Below are positions 44,601 through 55,721 of a stretch of 64,000 bases of DNA, piece after piece (the first letter of the stretch is position 1; every line of letters starts with the position of its first letter). Source of the stretch: Romanomermis culicivorax (lineage: Eukaryota; Nematoda; Enoplea; Mermithida; Mermithidae); assembly GCA_963922205.1 (NCBI GenBank), contig CAWUHX010000010.1, positions 186,001-250,000 of the forward strand, read 5' to 3'. The position numbers and the translations under genes are program-made. The notes beneath the pieces are model-generated. The model did not search any database, was not told the origin of the DNA, and saw only the letters and a program-made list of their open reading frames with translations.

Positions 44601-46822
44601 TTGCCGTCACTGCGGTACCACATGCACTCGTAGAACGCGGCGCGTGTATCTGGCGTCATCGATTGCGCGTGGCGGAGGAGGACGTCGTTGACCCAGGCGT
44701 ATTCCGCGGCGGAACATGGTGAAGCTAGGAGCGCGGCTAACGGCATAAAAGACGTTAGCTTCCGGAACCATTCTCCGTCAACCTGTAAAAAGTTAAGGAT
44801 GGTTGAAGGGTGATAACGATAATGGGTACCGCTATAAGTGCGCTCGCGTAGGGGTTGGTCGGCGGCTACGCGTTCGGTCCAAAGATCTTCAACTTCGTGG
44901 GGAAGCGGCGGCAAGTTGGAGTCGTTGTAAGGCATACGATTGCGGACGGCCAACTTGTATATCGGTGAAAGCGGAAAGTTGAGCAGCTCGATGATTCGAT
45001 GGATGATATTGCTTTTCATAGCCGACGTGACGGCTGCTTGAAGACGTTTGGGATCATCAAACACTGATTGTGGTTTTAGAGCCGGGTCTTCGTCGTCGGA
45101 GACGTCTGGTGACTTGTTCCATTCGTCCTTCTGTTTCTTTTTCTTCTTTTTCGGTACTTTCGGAACGGGGAGAAGCTTCGGGTGAGTTGTACGCGTCAAG
45201 GTCTTGACGTCCCGGAAGCCGTTGGGAACCGTTCCTAAACAGAAAGACCGACCGTGGTCGGACGATGTGCAATCATACATAAAAAATTTATAAGCCGAAA
45301 GAACTTCATCTCGCATGATTGCAGGCAAGGCAACTTGCGATGTAGTCGGGTAGATCCGGTTGGCGTAGTCGGGAGGTAGGACATCCGACAGCGCGACGTT
45401 GTGAAAGGTGGCGATGACGTACTCGGCTAGATGGTCGATTTCGGTGGCGTCCAACGAGTCGTGGGGAAACAACGCGGGCGCGTTGTAGACCTCGGGGATG
45501 AAGCCGTAACGACCAAATGCCAAGAACAATAGCAGCGGATAATAGGCGTCGAGAGCCACGTATGCCAGGACGTTGGATTGTAGGAACGACGTTGTTGAAT
45601 TGTTGAAAAAGCGGAGAGCGTGGGGAAAGCGTAAAGTGAGCTTTGACACGTCTAGCGCCCACATTGCAGAAACTGTGGCTTTGAGCGTGCGTTTTTCCGG
45701 AAGGAAACCGATTCGTCGTGCCAACTCGTACAATGACGGGGATATGTCGATGTTGCGAATAACGCGATACGCGTCTAAGTGGATTGCTTTTACGACGGGG
45801 TCTTTGTTTTTCTTTTGCCGGTCGGTTCGAAATTGAGTGCCCAGAAGCGCGTAGATTCCCGCCCAGTCGTCGGCTCCATCGAAAGAGACTACGATGGTGT
45901 GGTCGCCGTCGACTAGGGCGAAAAGCGCGGTCCAGTCTTCTGGGGTGGCGGTGAACGTTTCGAAGACGAACATCGTGCCATTCGGAAACGCGAGTTGAAC
46001 GTAGCGGGGGTAACTAGACCCCGTGGGGTCGGCTGGCATTTGAACGGTGCATTGAAATTGTTTGAAGTCGGCGGCCGAAATGGATTCGGTGTCGAAGCCG
46101 ACCAGCGTGTATCCACGGAAGTTTGGTGTGGGTTGGGCGGCCAAGGCCTGCCCCAAACTTCCGGGTGAAAGGAAAATCGGCTGCGGCAAGACGTTTGGGG
46201 GTCGCGCGTACATGGAAATGTACCACGACTCCAAATCGGCGACGCGAGTTAGGCGTTTGACGTTGTTTTCTAAACAGGAGCGAATGCGATACTCATCAAT
46301 GACACATGGGACACCACGTCGAATGAACGACATGGGGTTTGAAGGATGATGTAAACATGAACGAAGAGGGAAGCGGTGTGGTGTTGTCAACTCATTAGAA
46401 GTACACATGCTTCGAGGCGGCGTTGGCTTGGGCGGCGATGTCACCTTGATGGGCGCACTTGGACAACTGGATCGGGCTACGATAGCGAGATAACGAGAGT
46501 TGTGGTATGCGGAAATCAAGGCAGCGGCCGGTTGTGGACTGAGGAGGCCACAACTTGACGATGACGGGATCGCGGCGGCTGACCATGGAATTCTGACCCA
46601 AGACTACAGAGGGGGAGATACTCATGGGGTCCCAAGCAAAAGCATGCAAGTATAAGCAGCAAAAGCATAAAATGAGAAAATACCGTCGCAGGCGAAACTT
46701 AAATCGTTCTGGTGGGGCTGCTGTTCGGCCCAGCGGACGTAACGTTCGTTGACGTTTATCGATTCGCGATACGGCGGAGGGTCGTCGGCCATGGAGGATG
46801 ATGCGGTCGACGGCGTCGTCAT
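41621..46822 (-). CDS. D ORF3: giant accessory protein with DEDDy 3'-5' exonuclease-like domain
   Basis: The main exon is open for 1,632 codons from 46519 to 41621. A probable first exon (46822-46684, 46 codons plus one base, starting [10 protein letters not shown]) joins it in frame across a 105-nt intron, giving about 1,700 residues. Counting from 46519: a conserved lead-in (about 86-100), Exo I GFDTES (D143, E145), strands at 173-190, Exo [11 protein letters not shown] (D218), a LYELARR...LKATVSAMW segment (263-287), and Exo [11 protein letters not shown] (Y320, D324). This is the DEDDy order and spacing, so a 3'-5' exonuclease on RNA or DNA is the best guess. A domain shared with C, a long Pro-rich and Arg/Ser-rich linker, a helical domain (about 1360-1485) and a basic tail follow. 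There is no signal peptide or transmembrane segment, so it is not an env. Confidence 0.8.
46579..46683 (-). other. Probable intron at the start of D ORF3
   Basis: Donor CGACG|GTATTT and acceptor CATGGTCAG|CC enclose 105 nt. The exon-1 frame (phase 1) continues exactly into the ORF3 frame, while the intron itself has a TAG in the ORF3 frame at about 46596. The acceptor lacks a strong pyrimidine tract and an alternative CAG lies 14 nt upstream, so the exact site is uncertain. Confidence 0.5.
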
Positions 46823-47324
46823 TTTGAGAAAATAAAATTTTTGAGAGCGGCTTGAAAATGCGACTATTGCTGATGGAAGTGAAAGATGGAAATGAAATAA
46901 TAAGAGAATCAGCCGCTGAAAGGTGAAGAAAGTGTAAAGTAGGAAAATGCAAACACTATCATTACGAAAAGCAACACAAACACCACTATGTTAATGGAGA
47001 GTAAAATCAACGGAAGTAAACCGAATGGCCTCGCGCCAAACAGAACCTAACATTATAGAAGAAACCCCCTCCTATTGCGAAAGTGTGGGAACCGGGGCAG
47101 GATGTAAAGTGACATTGTAAAGTCGGCTGAAGGCAAAAACGGATTGAGTGGAAGCGTGTTGAAACTGCCGTGCATCCTTGCTCGTTATCGAGGTCGCCAT
47201 GATCTAAATTAAACAAACGTAAAGATTATTTACAACGCGGCGTGATGAGCGCCGTATCACAAAAGAGAAATTTCAAAGCGAACTATTGCCGGCGAGAAGT
47301 GTGAAGGGTGCGGGGTCCACCTTC
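46823..47324 (-). other. D region between integrase and ORF3
   Basis: About 0.5 kb. It contains a short ORF of about 42 codons starting at 47181 after an AATTTAG acceptor-like sequence (MATSITSKDARQFQHAS), which may be an alternative 5' exon for ORF3 or a chance frame. No other feature is apparent. Confidence 0.35.
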
Positions 47325-49366
47325 CTAGTTGTCAAATGCATTTTTTGCCGGTCGTGGGACGAACGGTTTTAGACGTGTGATGGAGACTGTCTGCGGGCGG
47401 CCGGGCGCGTCAAGAGAGTCGATGGTAACAACGTTTTCGGCTGCGCGGGAGGCGTCCGTAATGAGGAAAGGCCCGACGAAGTCAGGTTGAATCTTGTTGG
47501 CTTTTCGCATGTTGGTCAAAAGAACTAAGTCGTTGACGGCGAAGTCGCGTCTTCGAGCTTTGCGGTCAAAATATTCTTTGCTGGCGGCGGCTGCGGCATC
47601 AAGGTTAGTTTTGATCTTTTCGTGCATCTTGAGTTGGGCTTGCGTTAGAATGTGTTGATAAGCGTCGTAATTCAACGGCAAGGTGAGGCGGCGGGCGCAG
47701 TCATAGTCGAAGGTGATGCGCGGTTCATATCCTCGTAATAAACTGAACGGCGAATGGCGTGTGGCTGTATGCGGCGTAGCGTTGTAAGCGAACACGGCGT
47801 ATGGCAGGTAGCGCTCCCAGTTGTCTGGATCGTCGGCGGTATACTTTTTGAGTTGGGCGATCAATGTTTGATTGAAGCGTTCGACCATTCCATTGCACTG
47901 GGGGTGGTACGCCGTTGTTTTGACTTTTCGAATTTTGAGAAGTTCACAGATATCTTGCATGAGTTTCGACGTAAAGCATCCACCTTGATCGGAAAGGAGT
48001 ACAAGTGGGCTACCATGCGTGAGGACAACGTTGTTGATAAAACATTCCACTATTGTTGAGGCTTTTTGATCTGGTATCGGATGCGCGGACACGAATTTTG
48101 TAAAGTAATCCTGAAAAACAATAACGTAGGGACGCTTCTCACCTACTGGCGAAATGTTGACGATGTCGGTTGCCACGATTTCGAATGGGTGCTTGGGTTG
48201 AATTGGCAACAAGGGCGGAGGCCGTGACGTGCGCGGCGTTGTTAGTTGACAAATTTTACAGGTTTTGATCCAATCCCGAACGTCCTCTTCCATGCGGGGC
48301 CACCAAAAGTGAGCTTTAATGGCTGCTAGCGTCCGATTTGTCCCTTGATGATTCAAAATTTTGGGGCCGTGGAATTGGTGAAGAGTTTGGTCGACCATGG
48401 AGGTGGGTACGACTAATTGCTTGATATCTTTGATTTGCCGGTATAAAAGTTGATCTTCGAGAAAGAAAATCGGCGGGTGTTTGGCGGCGTTATCCGTTTT
48501 GAGAGAGGCGATGATTTTTGTTGTGGCCGGGTCCGCGGCTTGCGCTTTCAAGACTTCTTCGTGAGCGGCGATCGTAATGACCTCGGTTGGTGGCGGTTCG
48601 TGATTGGCGTCTTTGGGCATTGAATTAGAGAGTGTGGGTGAACTGATGGTCTTTCTCGTCATTGCACGGGTGATGGCGTTGATTTCGGCGTCGACCTCCG
48701 TGGATAGTGAAGCCACTGCTGGGCGTATTTCCGGTAGGTCGGCTTCCGTAGTTGCACCAGCAGGGTGAAAATTTTCACGGAAGATCTTTGCGGTCAAGTT
48801 TTCAGCGTTCTGGATCGGGCATTTGTCGCGGTCATCTTTCCTAGACAGAAAATCGGCGCAAGCGTTATCCTTACCTTTAACATATTCCACTTTGTAATCG
48901 TAATCTTGTAGGCTGATCGCGAAGCGCTGAAGTCGTGAATTGCGGTGTTTCTCGTCTTTGAGCCATTCGAGCGGTTTTTCTGGCCATACACATAGTGGCG
49001 ATACATCCGGAAGTTTTTCTGGCCATACACATAGTGGCGATACATCCGGAAGCCGTATACAATGGCGAGGCATTCACGCTCAGTTGTACTGTAGCGGGTT
49101 TCGGCATCGGTGAGTACGCGACTATTGTAGGCGATGACCCATTGATCGTTTTCATTTTCTTGATACAAAATTGCTCCGATGGCGGTCATACTGGCGTCGG
49201 TTTGAATAACGAATTGGGCTTTGCCGTCGTAGACGGGGTAGCGGAGAAATGGCGAAGACGTAAGGGCTGTCTTGATGCCTTTGAATGCGGCGTGGTGTTC
49301 ATCCGTGGCGAAATATTGGGCGTCTTTGCGTAAAAGTCCGTACAAAGGACTGGACAAGGTCGCCAA
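47325..49366 (-). pseudogene. pol: D RNase H (rearranged) and integrase
   Basis: RNase H begins in the RT frame (QTDASMTAIGAIL, then a conserved [26 protein letters not shown]). There a 39-bp segment is tandemly duplicated (48975-49013 and 49014-49052) and the following stretch with the TDHKPL motif is replaced, which loses a catalytic Asp and changes frame. The second frame (to the stop at 47325) resumes at [12 protein letters not shown] and runs through a complete integrase: HHCC domain (HQFHG, CKICQ), catalytic Asp in VATDIVN and LLSDQGG, Glu in NGMVERFN, and the C-terminal domain. One deviation is HPQCNG where HPQTNG is usual. Confidence 0.85.
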
Positions 49367-49378
49367 ATTCGGAATGAA

Positions 49379-50413
49379 TCACTTGCACCATTGAACTAGG
49401 CCTAAAAAACTCTGCATACCTTTTTTAGTCTTCCGGAATTCGTATTCGGCGATCGCTTTGACTTTCTCGGGATCGGCGGCGATTCCGCGAGCGCTAAGGA
49501 GATGTCCCAAGAATTTGACTTGCGGCGGCAGGAACTCGCATTTGTCTGGTCGAAGCGTAAGGTTGGCCGCGCGGAGGGCGTCAAAAACGATTTGAAGGTG
49601 TTCCAAATGCTCTTCAAACGAGTTCGAGAAAATGATGATATCGTCGATGTAGACGAGGCAAATCTTCCAGATATACGGGCGGAGAATTCGTTCCATTAAG
49701 CGTTGAAACTCGGCGGGCGCGTTTTTCAAGCCGAAGGGCAAAACTTTGAATCCAAACAAACCTTCTTGGCAAATGAAGGTTGTTTTATCACGGGAGTCGA
49801 TGTCGAGGGGTACTTGCCAATACCCGGCTTTGAGGTCGAGCGTGGTGAAGAATTTTGCGTGTCCCATTGCGTCCAGGTAGTCGTCAATGCGCGGGATTGG
49901 GAATTTGTCGCTCGGCGTAACATCGTTGATACCGCAGTAATCGACAACGGGTCTCCATGAGCCGTCTTTTTTCTTTACCAAAAATAGCGGTGCGGCCCAG
50001 GGTGAGCGGGATGGTTCGATGAAATCATTGTCGAGCATTTCTTGAATATGGCGGCGTACAATTGGTCTCTGTTCCATTGCGGCGCGGTAATAATGGCGGG
50101 AAACTGGTTTTGCGGTGCCGGTGTCGATGCTGACGGTCAACTCGCTGGTAATGGTTGGTTTATCGCCGGGGAGACTGAAAACATCGCAGTGCTGTCGGAG
50201 CATCTGGAGGGCTCTTGCTTTTTGCGTGGTAGAAACGTACGTCTTTTCCGTCATTTTGTTCAGGGCATATTCCAGCTTTTGTTGTGCGGTGTTGCCGGGA
50301 AATGATTTGTCCAATGCGGCCGGCTCGTGGTCAGTTAAGTCGCCGTCGGCGGCAGCGGTTGCTATCGTACAATTGGCGTGGGTTTCGGAATACTCCAGCG
50401 TGTGTTTTGCCAT
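49379..50413 (-). CDS. pol: D reverse transcriptase
   Basis: An open block of 344 codons holds all RT palm motifs: [23 protein letters not shown] (motif A Asp), [16 protein letters not shown], the catalytic YIDDII near 49638-49655, and [11 protein letters not shown]. The block ends at a TGA (49379-49381) in the thumb where CGA (Arg) would fit the family consensus, and the same frame continues beyond as FIPNLATL. Upstream a TAA at 50423-50425 separates it from the linker. The RT active site is intact. Confidence 0.9.
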   Translation of the reverse strand: MAKHTLEYSETHANCTIATAAADGDLTDHEPAALDKSFPGNTAQQKLEYALNKMTEKTYVSTTQKARALQMLRQHCDVFSLPGDKPTITSELTVSIDTGTAKPVSRHYYRAAMEQRPIVRRHIQEMLDNDFIEPSRSPWAAPLFLVKKKDGSWRPVVDYCGINDVTPSDKFPIPRIDDYLDAMGHAKFFTTLDLKAGYWQVPLDIDSRDKTTFICQEGLFGFKVLPFGLKNAPAEFQRLMERILRPYIWKICLVYIDDIIIFSNSFEEHLEHLQIVFDALRAANLTLRPDKCEFLPPQVKFLGHLLSARGIAADPEKVKAIAEYEFRKTKKGMQSFLGLVQWCK

Positions 50414-50719
50414 CGCAATGAGTTAATTTGGTCGGAGTTTGATACTGTTCGGCGTATTATTGATGAAAAGGAGCGGACAATGGCCGTTGGTGATGTTGAC
50501 CACTGCAGTTTCGACCGGAAGTTCTGCGGCAACGTTATCCGTGGCGAGTGGTTGTACAATCACGTCGGGCACTGTCGCCGATGTTGTGGGAAAAACGCTA
50601 CTTTTGACCCATTGTTGGCAGTGCGGCGAGATGGAAACGGAAACTTGGGCGACGAGAAAAATCGGTTCGGCGAGCTCAGTAACCTCCAGCCGCCGAGGGG
50701 GCGGTTGGTGTGGACTAGG
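50414..50719 (-). pseudogene. pol: D protease-RT linker between two stops
   Basis: The same frame as gag and RT is open between TAA at 50720-50722 and TAA at 50423-50425. It encodes a region with the beta-strand pattern normally found before RT in Gypsy elements (VVNITNGHCPLLF, INNTPNSIKLRPN). Removing neither stop from view, this shows that gag, protease and RT form one reading frame. Confidence 0.7.
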
Positions 50720-53700
50720 TTAAGCGTGCCGTATCGGTTGTTCAACTTCGATTTCTTCCGGTTGACTAAAAATATCGGATTTATCATCATAACAGCTTAC
50801 CCATTCGTCCTCTGGTATTTCTTCTAAAACGTTATCGTTAGCGGCATTGAGAAATAATTCCGTTTGCGGGCGGATCGAGGCGATTACCTTGAGCGGCAGT
50901 TTAACGTCTTGAATTTCGATGTAATTGTCTTTGAAATTTAAAATGGCGTGGATATCGGGATGCCCGAGGAAGTCGGTTCCAATGATGAATTGATCGTTTC
51001 CGTCGTCGTCAAGGATTACGCATTTGATCATGTGCTCTCCGAAGGCGGATTCCATCGTGACAACTACCGGGCCGTGAGCGTTGACTACGGCGCCGTCGGC
51101 TACTTTGATTTTTCCACAAATCGGGAGTTGAAGCGATTGCTTGTCGAAAGCGCGTTTGACCAATCCTGATGAGAGGACGGAACATTGGGCACCTGTATCG
51201 ATGAGCGCGTGTGCTTTGACGGCTCCAATTTTGATGGGGATTTGAAAGGCTCTCGTGGAAGCGTACTTGCGAACAAACGATTTGGAAGATGGCGTGAGAT
51301 TATCAATTTGACAAACGGACGAACGAATATGACAGGGATCTTGAAAGGCGCGGCCTGTTGCATTCCAACGGACGATGCCGGGGCTGACAATCGGCGCGGC
51401 GGCAGCGATTTCTTTGGATGGAACAACCATATTGGCCGCGGACGTTGAATGATTATTAACGCGTGTTTCGAGCGCAGGTACTGGCGCGGTGTTTGGTGCC
51501 AGAAGGGCGGGTAGGGTAATTTGCAATTCTGAAGATTGAGAACTAGCGCGCGATGAATCCGTCGGCGTTGTGACGTATGGGGCTGGTACTGCATTGTAAT
51601 GGATATGTTGTTCCCACGGCGCCGGAAATTGGTGGTTCGGGTAGACGGCGTAGGTATTCTGAACAAAATCATTTGGGCGTTGTATAGGGTTACCTTCATA
51701 GAAATGGTTTCGCGCGCCGCGGGCGTAGTTCGCTCCTCGTTGGGGCGGTCCTCCGCGGCGGGGTCGCCAATCACGTTGTCCGCGGACGTCGTTTGAATTG
51801 TTTCGGAAATCTACTTGCCGTGGTTGGGCGGCGTAATTTGGGCGATTTGGTTCAAGTCGGGCTGATTGTTGAGCGTTTTGCCGTTTGAGCCAGACGCAAT
51901 CTTCTGTGTTGTGGGTGCGGGATTTGTGAGCGTCGCACCACAGACCTGTAGATTGCGTCGTGCGTGTGCGGTCTCTGCTGGCGGATCGGTCGAAGCGGTT
52001 TGCGTACGGTTCTCTGTTCTGAGATGGATGGCGCGGGCTTTGTTGCCTATTGCTGGATATCGTTTCTTCAGGGCGTTGTCGAGATTTTCGTTCTTCATAG
52101 TCGCGGTCGTATCGTTGAATCAATTGTTCCAAAAGCATCTCCGTGCGCGGCGGTTGCGGCAGCGGTGGCTCAATTGCTTGTGGTTGGAAAGAGACGAATT
52201 TAGTGGGTTGCATCGCCGGGTTTTGCGTCCTGCGGTCCGTTGAGGGAGAGCGCTCGCGGTAGCGATTTTGAGGACGGTCCATGCTGCGGCGGCGTTCGAA
52301 ACGGCGGTCAAATGGTTGCGGTGACTTCGGTGGTGGCGCATCTTGCTCAGCTTGATTTACCAGGATGGGTCGTTCCGCGGTTCCGATTTCGGCTTTAGTT
52401 GCGTTGAGGACACTACGGGCTTTGGCTACGGCGTCGGCCAGTTGTTGAACATTTGTAAAACCCTTTGCTTGTTCGCCAATTGTGAGTTGATAGAAAACAG
52501 GCATTTTGGTCAAAAAGGTATCAATTACTTGTTTATGCCGGAAAGTTTGATCTTCATGCTGATACAATAGTTGTACATAAGTCATTACCTTACTTAGAAA
52601 CGCGGCGGGTTCTTCTCCAGCTTCTGGGGTGATTGACGCAAGTTCGCGTTTAAGAGTCATCGGATTGCAATCGGGCGCCAACTGGAACATGAGCAAATGT
52701 TTGGCATCTTCATACCGCGTCATATCTTGGATCATATCGCTCGGCGTATCGCGGGTAAGTCGACGAAGAGCACTCATCTTTACGTGGTTGGAGGCGTCGT
52801 AGCCGAACTCATTTTCCAGTCGTATGAAGAAGCGTAACAGGCGTTTATTTGTTGCGGAGCCATCGATGATCAGCGGGTGCATATTGTCAACGATTGTTTT
52901 GATGTGGCTATCTTCCTCACGATGAGACGTGCGCGGCGTGTCGTACGGAGGATGCGGGTGCTCATAATAATCCTCGGGTGGATAATCTGAGAAGCCAAAT
53001 TGGTTTGCCGCGGGCGGTGGGCGTCTTTGAAACGCGGAACGGTGTAAATCTTCGTCGGCGCGCGTATTGCGGGCGAATTTGTTATTATATAGGGTATCCG
53101 TCGACGGTGCTTTTGGTTTTACTTGGTTTGGTAGCCTGCCAAAGACTGGAGCCGGTTCAGTTTCACGGAGAGTTTCGTTAGGGATATAAATATCTCTTGT
53201 TTCTTCGCCGTGAAACCGTGAGGACACCAGCGGCGGTCTTGGTGTAGGCGGATTACGCGTGTGCGTTGCGGCGGCGGTTGTGGAAATCAATTGTTGCATT
53301 TGTTCGGCGAGTGCGGCGAAACGCGCGTTAGTGGCTTTTGTTTGTTCTTGAATTTCGCATTGAACACGTAATTGCTGGGCTTGGAATTGGTCGGAGACGG
53401 CGCCTATAATTTGATCGATGGTTTGTACCGTGGGGACATTGTTGGTTATACGCGCGGCGGCGGTGTTGAGTTGTTCCAGCGCGTCGCGTGCTTCAATTCG
53501 AAAATTTTGGACTTCGTTGGCGTTTGCGATAGCGAGACTGCTGCGGTGATCGTTTACTGAAGCACGGGTGGCGGCTGGGGCTCGCGGTGGTTCAATATTG
53601 ACAAAGGATTCGGAAGAGTCGGTTCTGGCGACAATTTGGTCATCATTACTTCAAGCCGGCGCGGGCGGTGGCGGCATTTGCGATGCGGGCGGCGCCTTGG

Positions 53701-54022
53701 GGCGATTTTCGGCGGCGGCATGAAGGTTTTGGTTTACAAGCCGCGGAGTTTGGGAAATGTCAGTCGCCGCAGTTGCGGGAATGAGCGGTGCTTGCGGCTG
53801 TGCCGTCCCGTCCAGCGCGGGAGTGCTGAAATTAGACAAGGGCGGGTTATGGGGCGGGAGGCTTACCGTGGGTACCGCTGTCGATTGCGTAATATTTGAC
53901 GGTCGCGGCAACATCATCTGGTCAAAACTTAAGGCGCGGCCTGCGGCTGTGGCGGCGTTCGGAGAACTAGAGCGCGACGGAAATCGAGTGAAGTCCGGCG
54001 GTGTGTGGCTTACCGTTGGCAT
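50720..54022 (-). pseudogene. gag: D gag and protease in one frame, one nonsense codon
   Basis: The likely start is an ATG at 54022 in a good context; an earlier ATG at 54142 is in the same frame. A TGA at 53651-53653 interrupts the Pro-rich N-terminal part, and the frame then stays open to the TAA at 50720-50722. Counting from 53299: a capsid region at about 140-300 ([12 protein letters not shown] and [13 protein letters not shown]), a zinc-knuckle variant [15 protein letters not shown] at about 454-468 with ligands C-H-H-C, an RGG-like stretch, and a retropepsin with LIDTG at 699-703 and FIIGTDFL at 771-778. Confidence 0.85.
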
Positions 54023-54139
54023 CTTTTTTCTCAAGGTATAATAACCTCGTTTGTACCCTTTGGCGCAGCTACGGCGGGGTCGAATTTTGAATTCTTTAAA
54101 TTCTTCGGATGCAACGCAACAGCGGGGAGCGGCAACGTA
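54023..54139 (-). other. D leader
   Basis: A very short leader of about 120 nt lies between the primer-binding site and the gag start. An in-frame upstream ATG at 54142 would give a slightly longer basic N terminus. The contrast with the 3.9-kb leader of A is striking. Confidence 0.5.
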
Positions 54140-54157
54140 CAATCCAAACGGTCACCA
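54140..54157 (-). promoter_or_regulatory. D primer-binding site
   Basis: One base after the 5' LTR, element-sense TGGTGACCGTTTGGATTG would pair with a tRNA 3' end. It differs from the sites in A/B and C2, so three different tRNA primers appear to be used in this window. Confidence 0.75.
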
Positions 54158-54158
54158 G

Positions 54159-54754
54159 TGTTGTATCTTGTTTCGCGTCCGGGCGGAGATGGTGCGGCGT
54201 GAGCAGGATTGGGATTCCGAGGTTGCGTCCTTAATGTACGTGCGTCCCACGCCCACGTTTACCCAATTACCTAATTACTAGTACTTAAACCCCGACAATA
54301 ATTATCCCCAACAATTAAAGAAAACCTAGTTTCTTTAATTGTCTCCCTACTTTCTAACTAACTAAAAATGAAAGGGGCTTGCCTCCCTATTTATTACTAT
54401 ACAATGAACGTACGAAAACTTACGTGACAAAACGCGACGGGTGAGGCGAAAAATAAAATAACAATAATAAATCTACTCCCACGCACGGGCGAGCAAAGAC
54501 GAAAAGGCGTGGTGGGAGGCGGCTAATACGTACTAGTGGTGGCCGGCGGGGCACACAACTAATAGAGAAAATCAAAACACACGTAAAATATACGTTAATG
54601 AATAAGTGAAGAGAGAGACCAGCGCACGCGTACCGGCGTGCGCTACAGTAAGATGGCCACTGGTGGTCCGTGTTGCTCTCTCCACTTGCCACCTGCGGGC
54701 CTGTGACGCATTTTGACAAAACAATAAAAAATCGGCGGAAAACACACTACAACA
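54159..54754 (-). repeat. D 5' LTR
   Basis: 596 bp, nearly identical to 40620-41215. It ends ACA at 54159 in element orientation, next to the primer-binding site, and is flanked on the outside by TGAT. Confidence 0.93.
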
Positions 54755-55721
54755 TGATTGCTGTCAGGCTGGATCTGAGCCTGATTACTCTTCTCCACTT
54801 CTTTTTCCATGCTCCTTGTAGTTACCACATTTACCAAGTCTGCAGGCAAGATTGATTCTGGATCACCCTCAGAATCTTCGGGATAAATTTGTGTAAACCT
54901 CGGACTTATATCAATCCTGTGATTTTTCTTACTTTTTGGCTCCGAATATAATGGAGTACAGTTTTCAGAAATCCAATCTGTCAGAATTCTGAATCTCTTC
55001 ACCAAATTGAGATGCTTTTTCTCAATAAGTTGTGCTTCCAGATCTTTCAGATTTGACTCTCGTTTATCCTCTGAGAACATGTGTTCCCATTTTGGCGGTA
55101 TTTTTTCCGCTTGATTGTCTGGTTCATCCATCCTAGACAAAAAGTCTGCCATGGCATTCTGTTTTCCAGGCACATACTCTAGCTTATGGTTGAACTGAGA
55201 GATGAATGAATACCATCTCTTCAATTTACCATTGGTCATCGCATTGACCTTCATAGAAAGTAAAGGCTTGTGATCAGTTCTTATGATCACCTTATGACCT
55301 ACTAGCTAGTGCCTCTATAACTTTAAACCATACACTATTGTCAAGCACTCCCTTTCTGTGGCTGACCACTTCTATTCATCTGCTTTTAAAATTCTGCTAT
55401 TATAAGCAATTACCCAGCGGTCGGACTTGGTCTCCTGATAGAGAATTGCTCCTAGTTCCATTCCGCTGGCATCTTCTGGAGGACAAAGTCCGCAGACCCG
55501 TCCGAAACTGGATACCTTAGAAAAGGCACTGACAATAGCGCTCCTTTTAGGCTCCTAGAAGCCCGATGATGAACCTCCATGATTTCCCAAATACTGTTCT
55601 TCCCAGTCAACTTATATAAAGGTTCAGCATGTTTAGCTAACCCTCGTATAAACTTTTTACATTATTGGAGCATTCCTAGAAACCTCTATAACTTTTGTTT
55701 AAACTCTGGGAATAGGAAATC
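54755..55721 (-). pseudogene. pol: C2 RNase H and RT connection, split by D
   Basis: RNase H sequence includes IIRTDHKPLLSMKV and LEYVPGKQNAMADFLSRMDE in the open block ending at the D insertion. The segment 55291-55721 before it is homologous to the RT thumb and the first RNase H motif but has several stops and a frameshift. The open block continues in register with the integrase on the other side of D. Confidence 0.75.

Larger units (their letters stand above)
40620..54754 (-). mobile_element. Element D: young Ty3/Gypsy retrotransposon with intact exonuclease-like ORF3
   Basis: Two 596-bp LTRs bracket gag-protease, RT, RNase H, integrase and a 1,632-codon ORF3, all on the minus strand. The target duplication is a perfect TGAT at 40616-40619 and 54755-54758, inside the C2 pol gene. 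I count about seven differences between the LTRs by eye, so the insertion is recent. The primer-binding site and a classic polypurine tract are present. Gag-pol carries four nonsense codons and an RNase H rearrangement, whereas ORF3 is uninterrupted. Confidence 0.93.

Noticed and set aside
41621..46519. D ORF3 as an envelope protein
   Set aside because: It occupies the env position but has no signal peptide, no transmembrane segment, few Cys and no clusters of glycosylation sites. The exonuclease motifs fit far better.
53651..53653. Programmed TGA readthrough or selenocysteine in D gag
   Set aside because: Three further stops in the same gag-pol frame and an RNase H rearrangement show ordinary decay, and no readthrough or SECIS-like context is evident.
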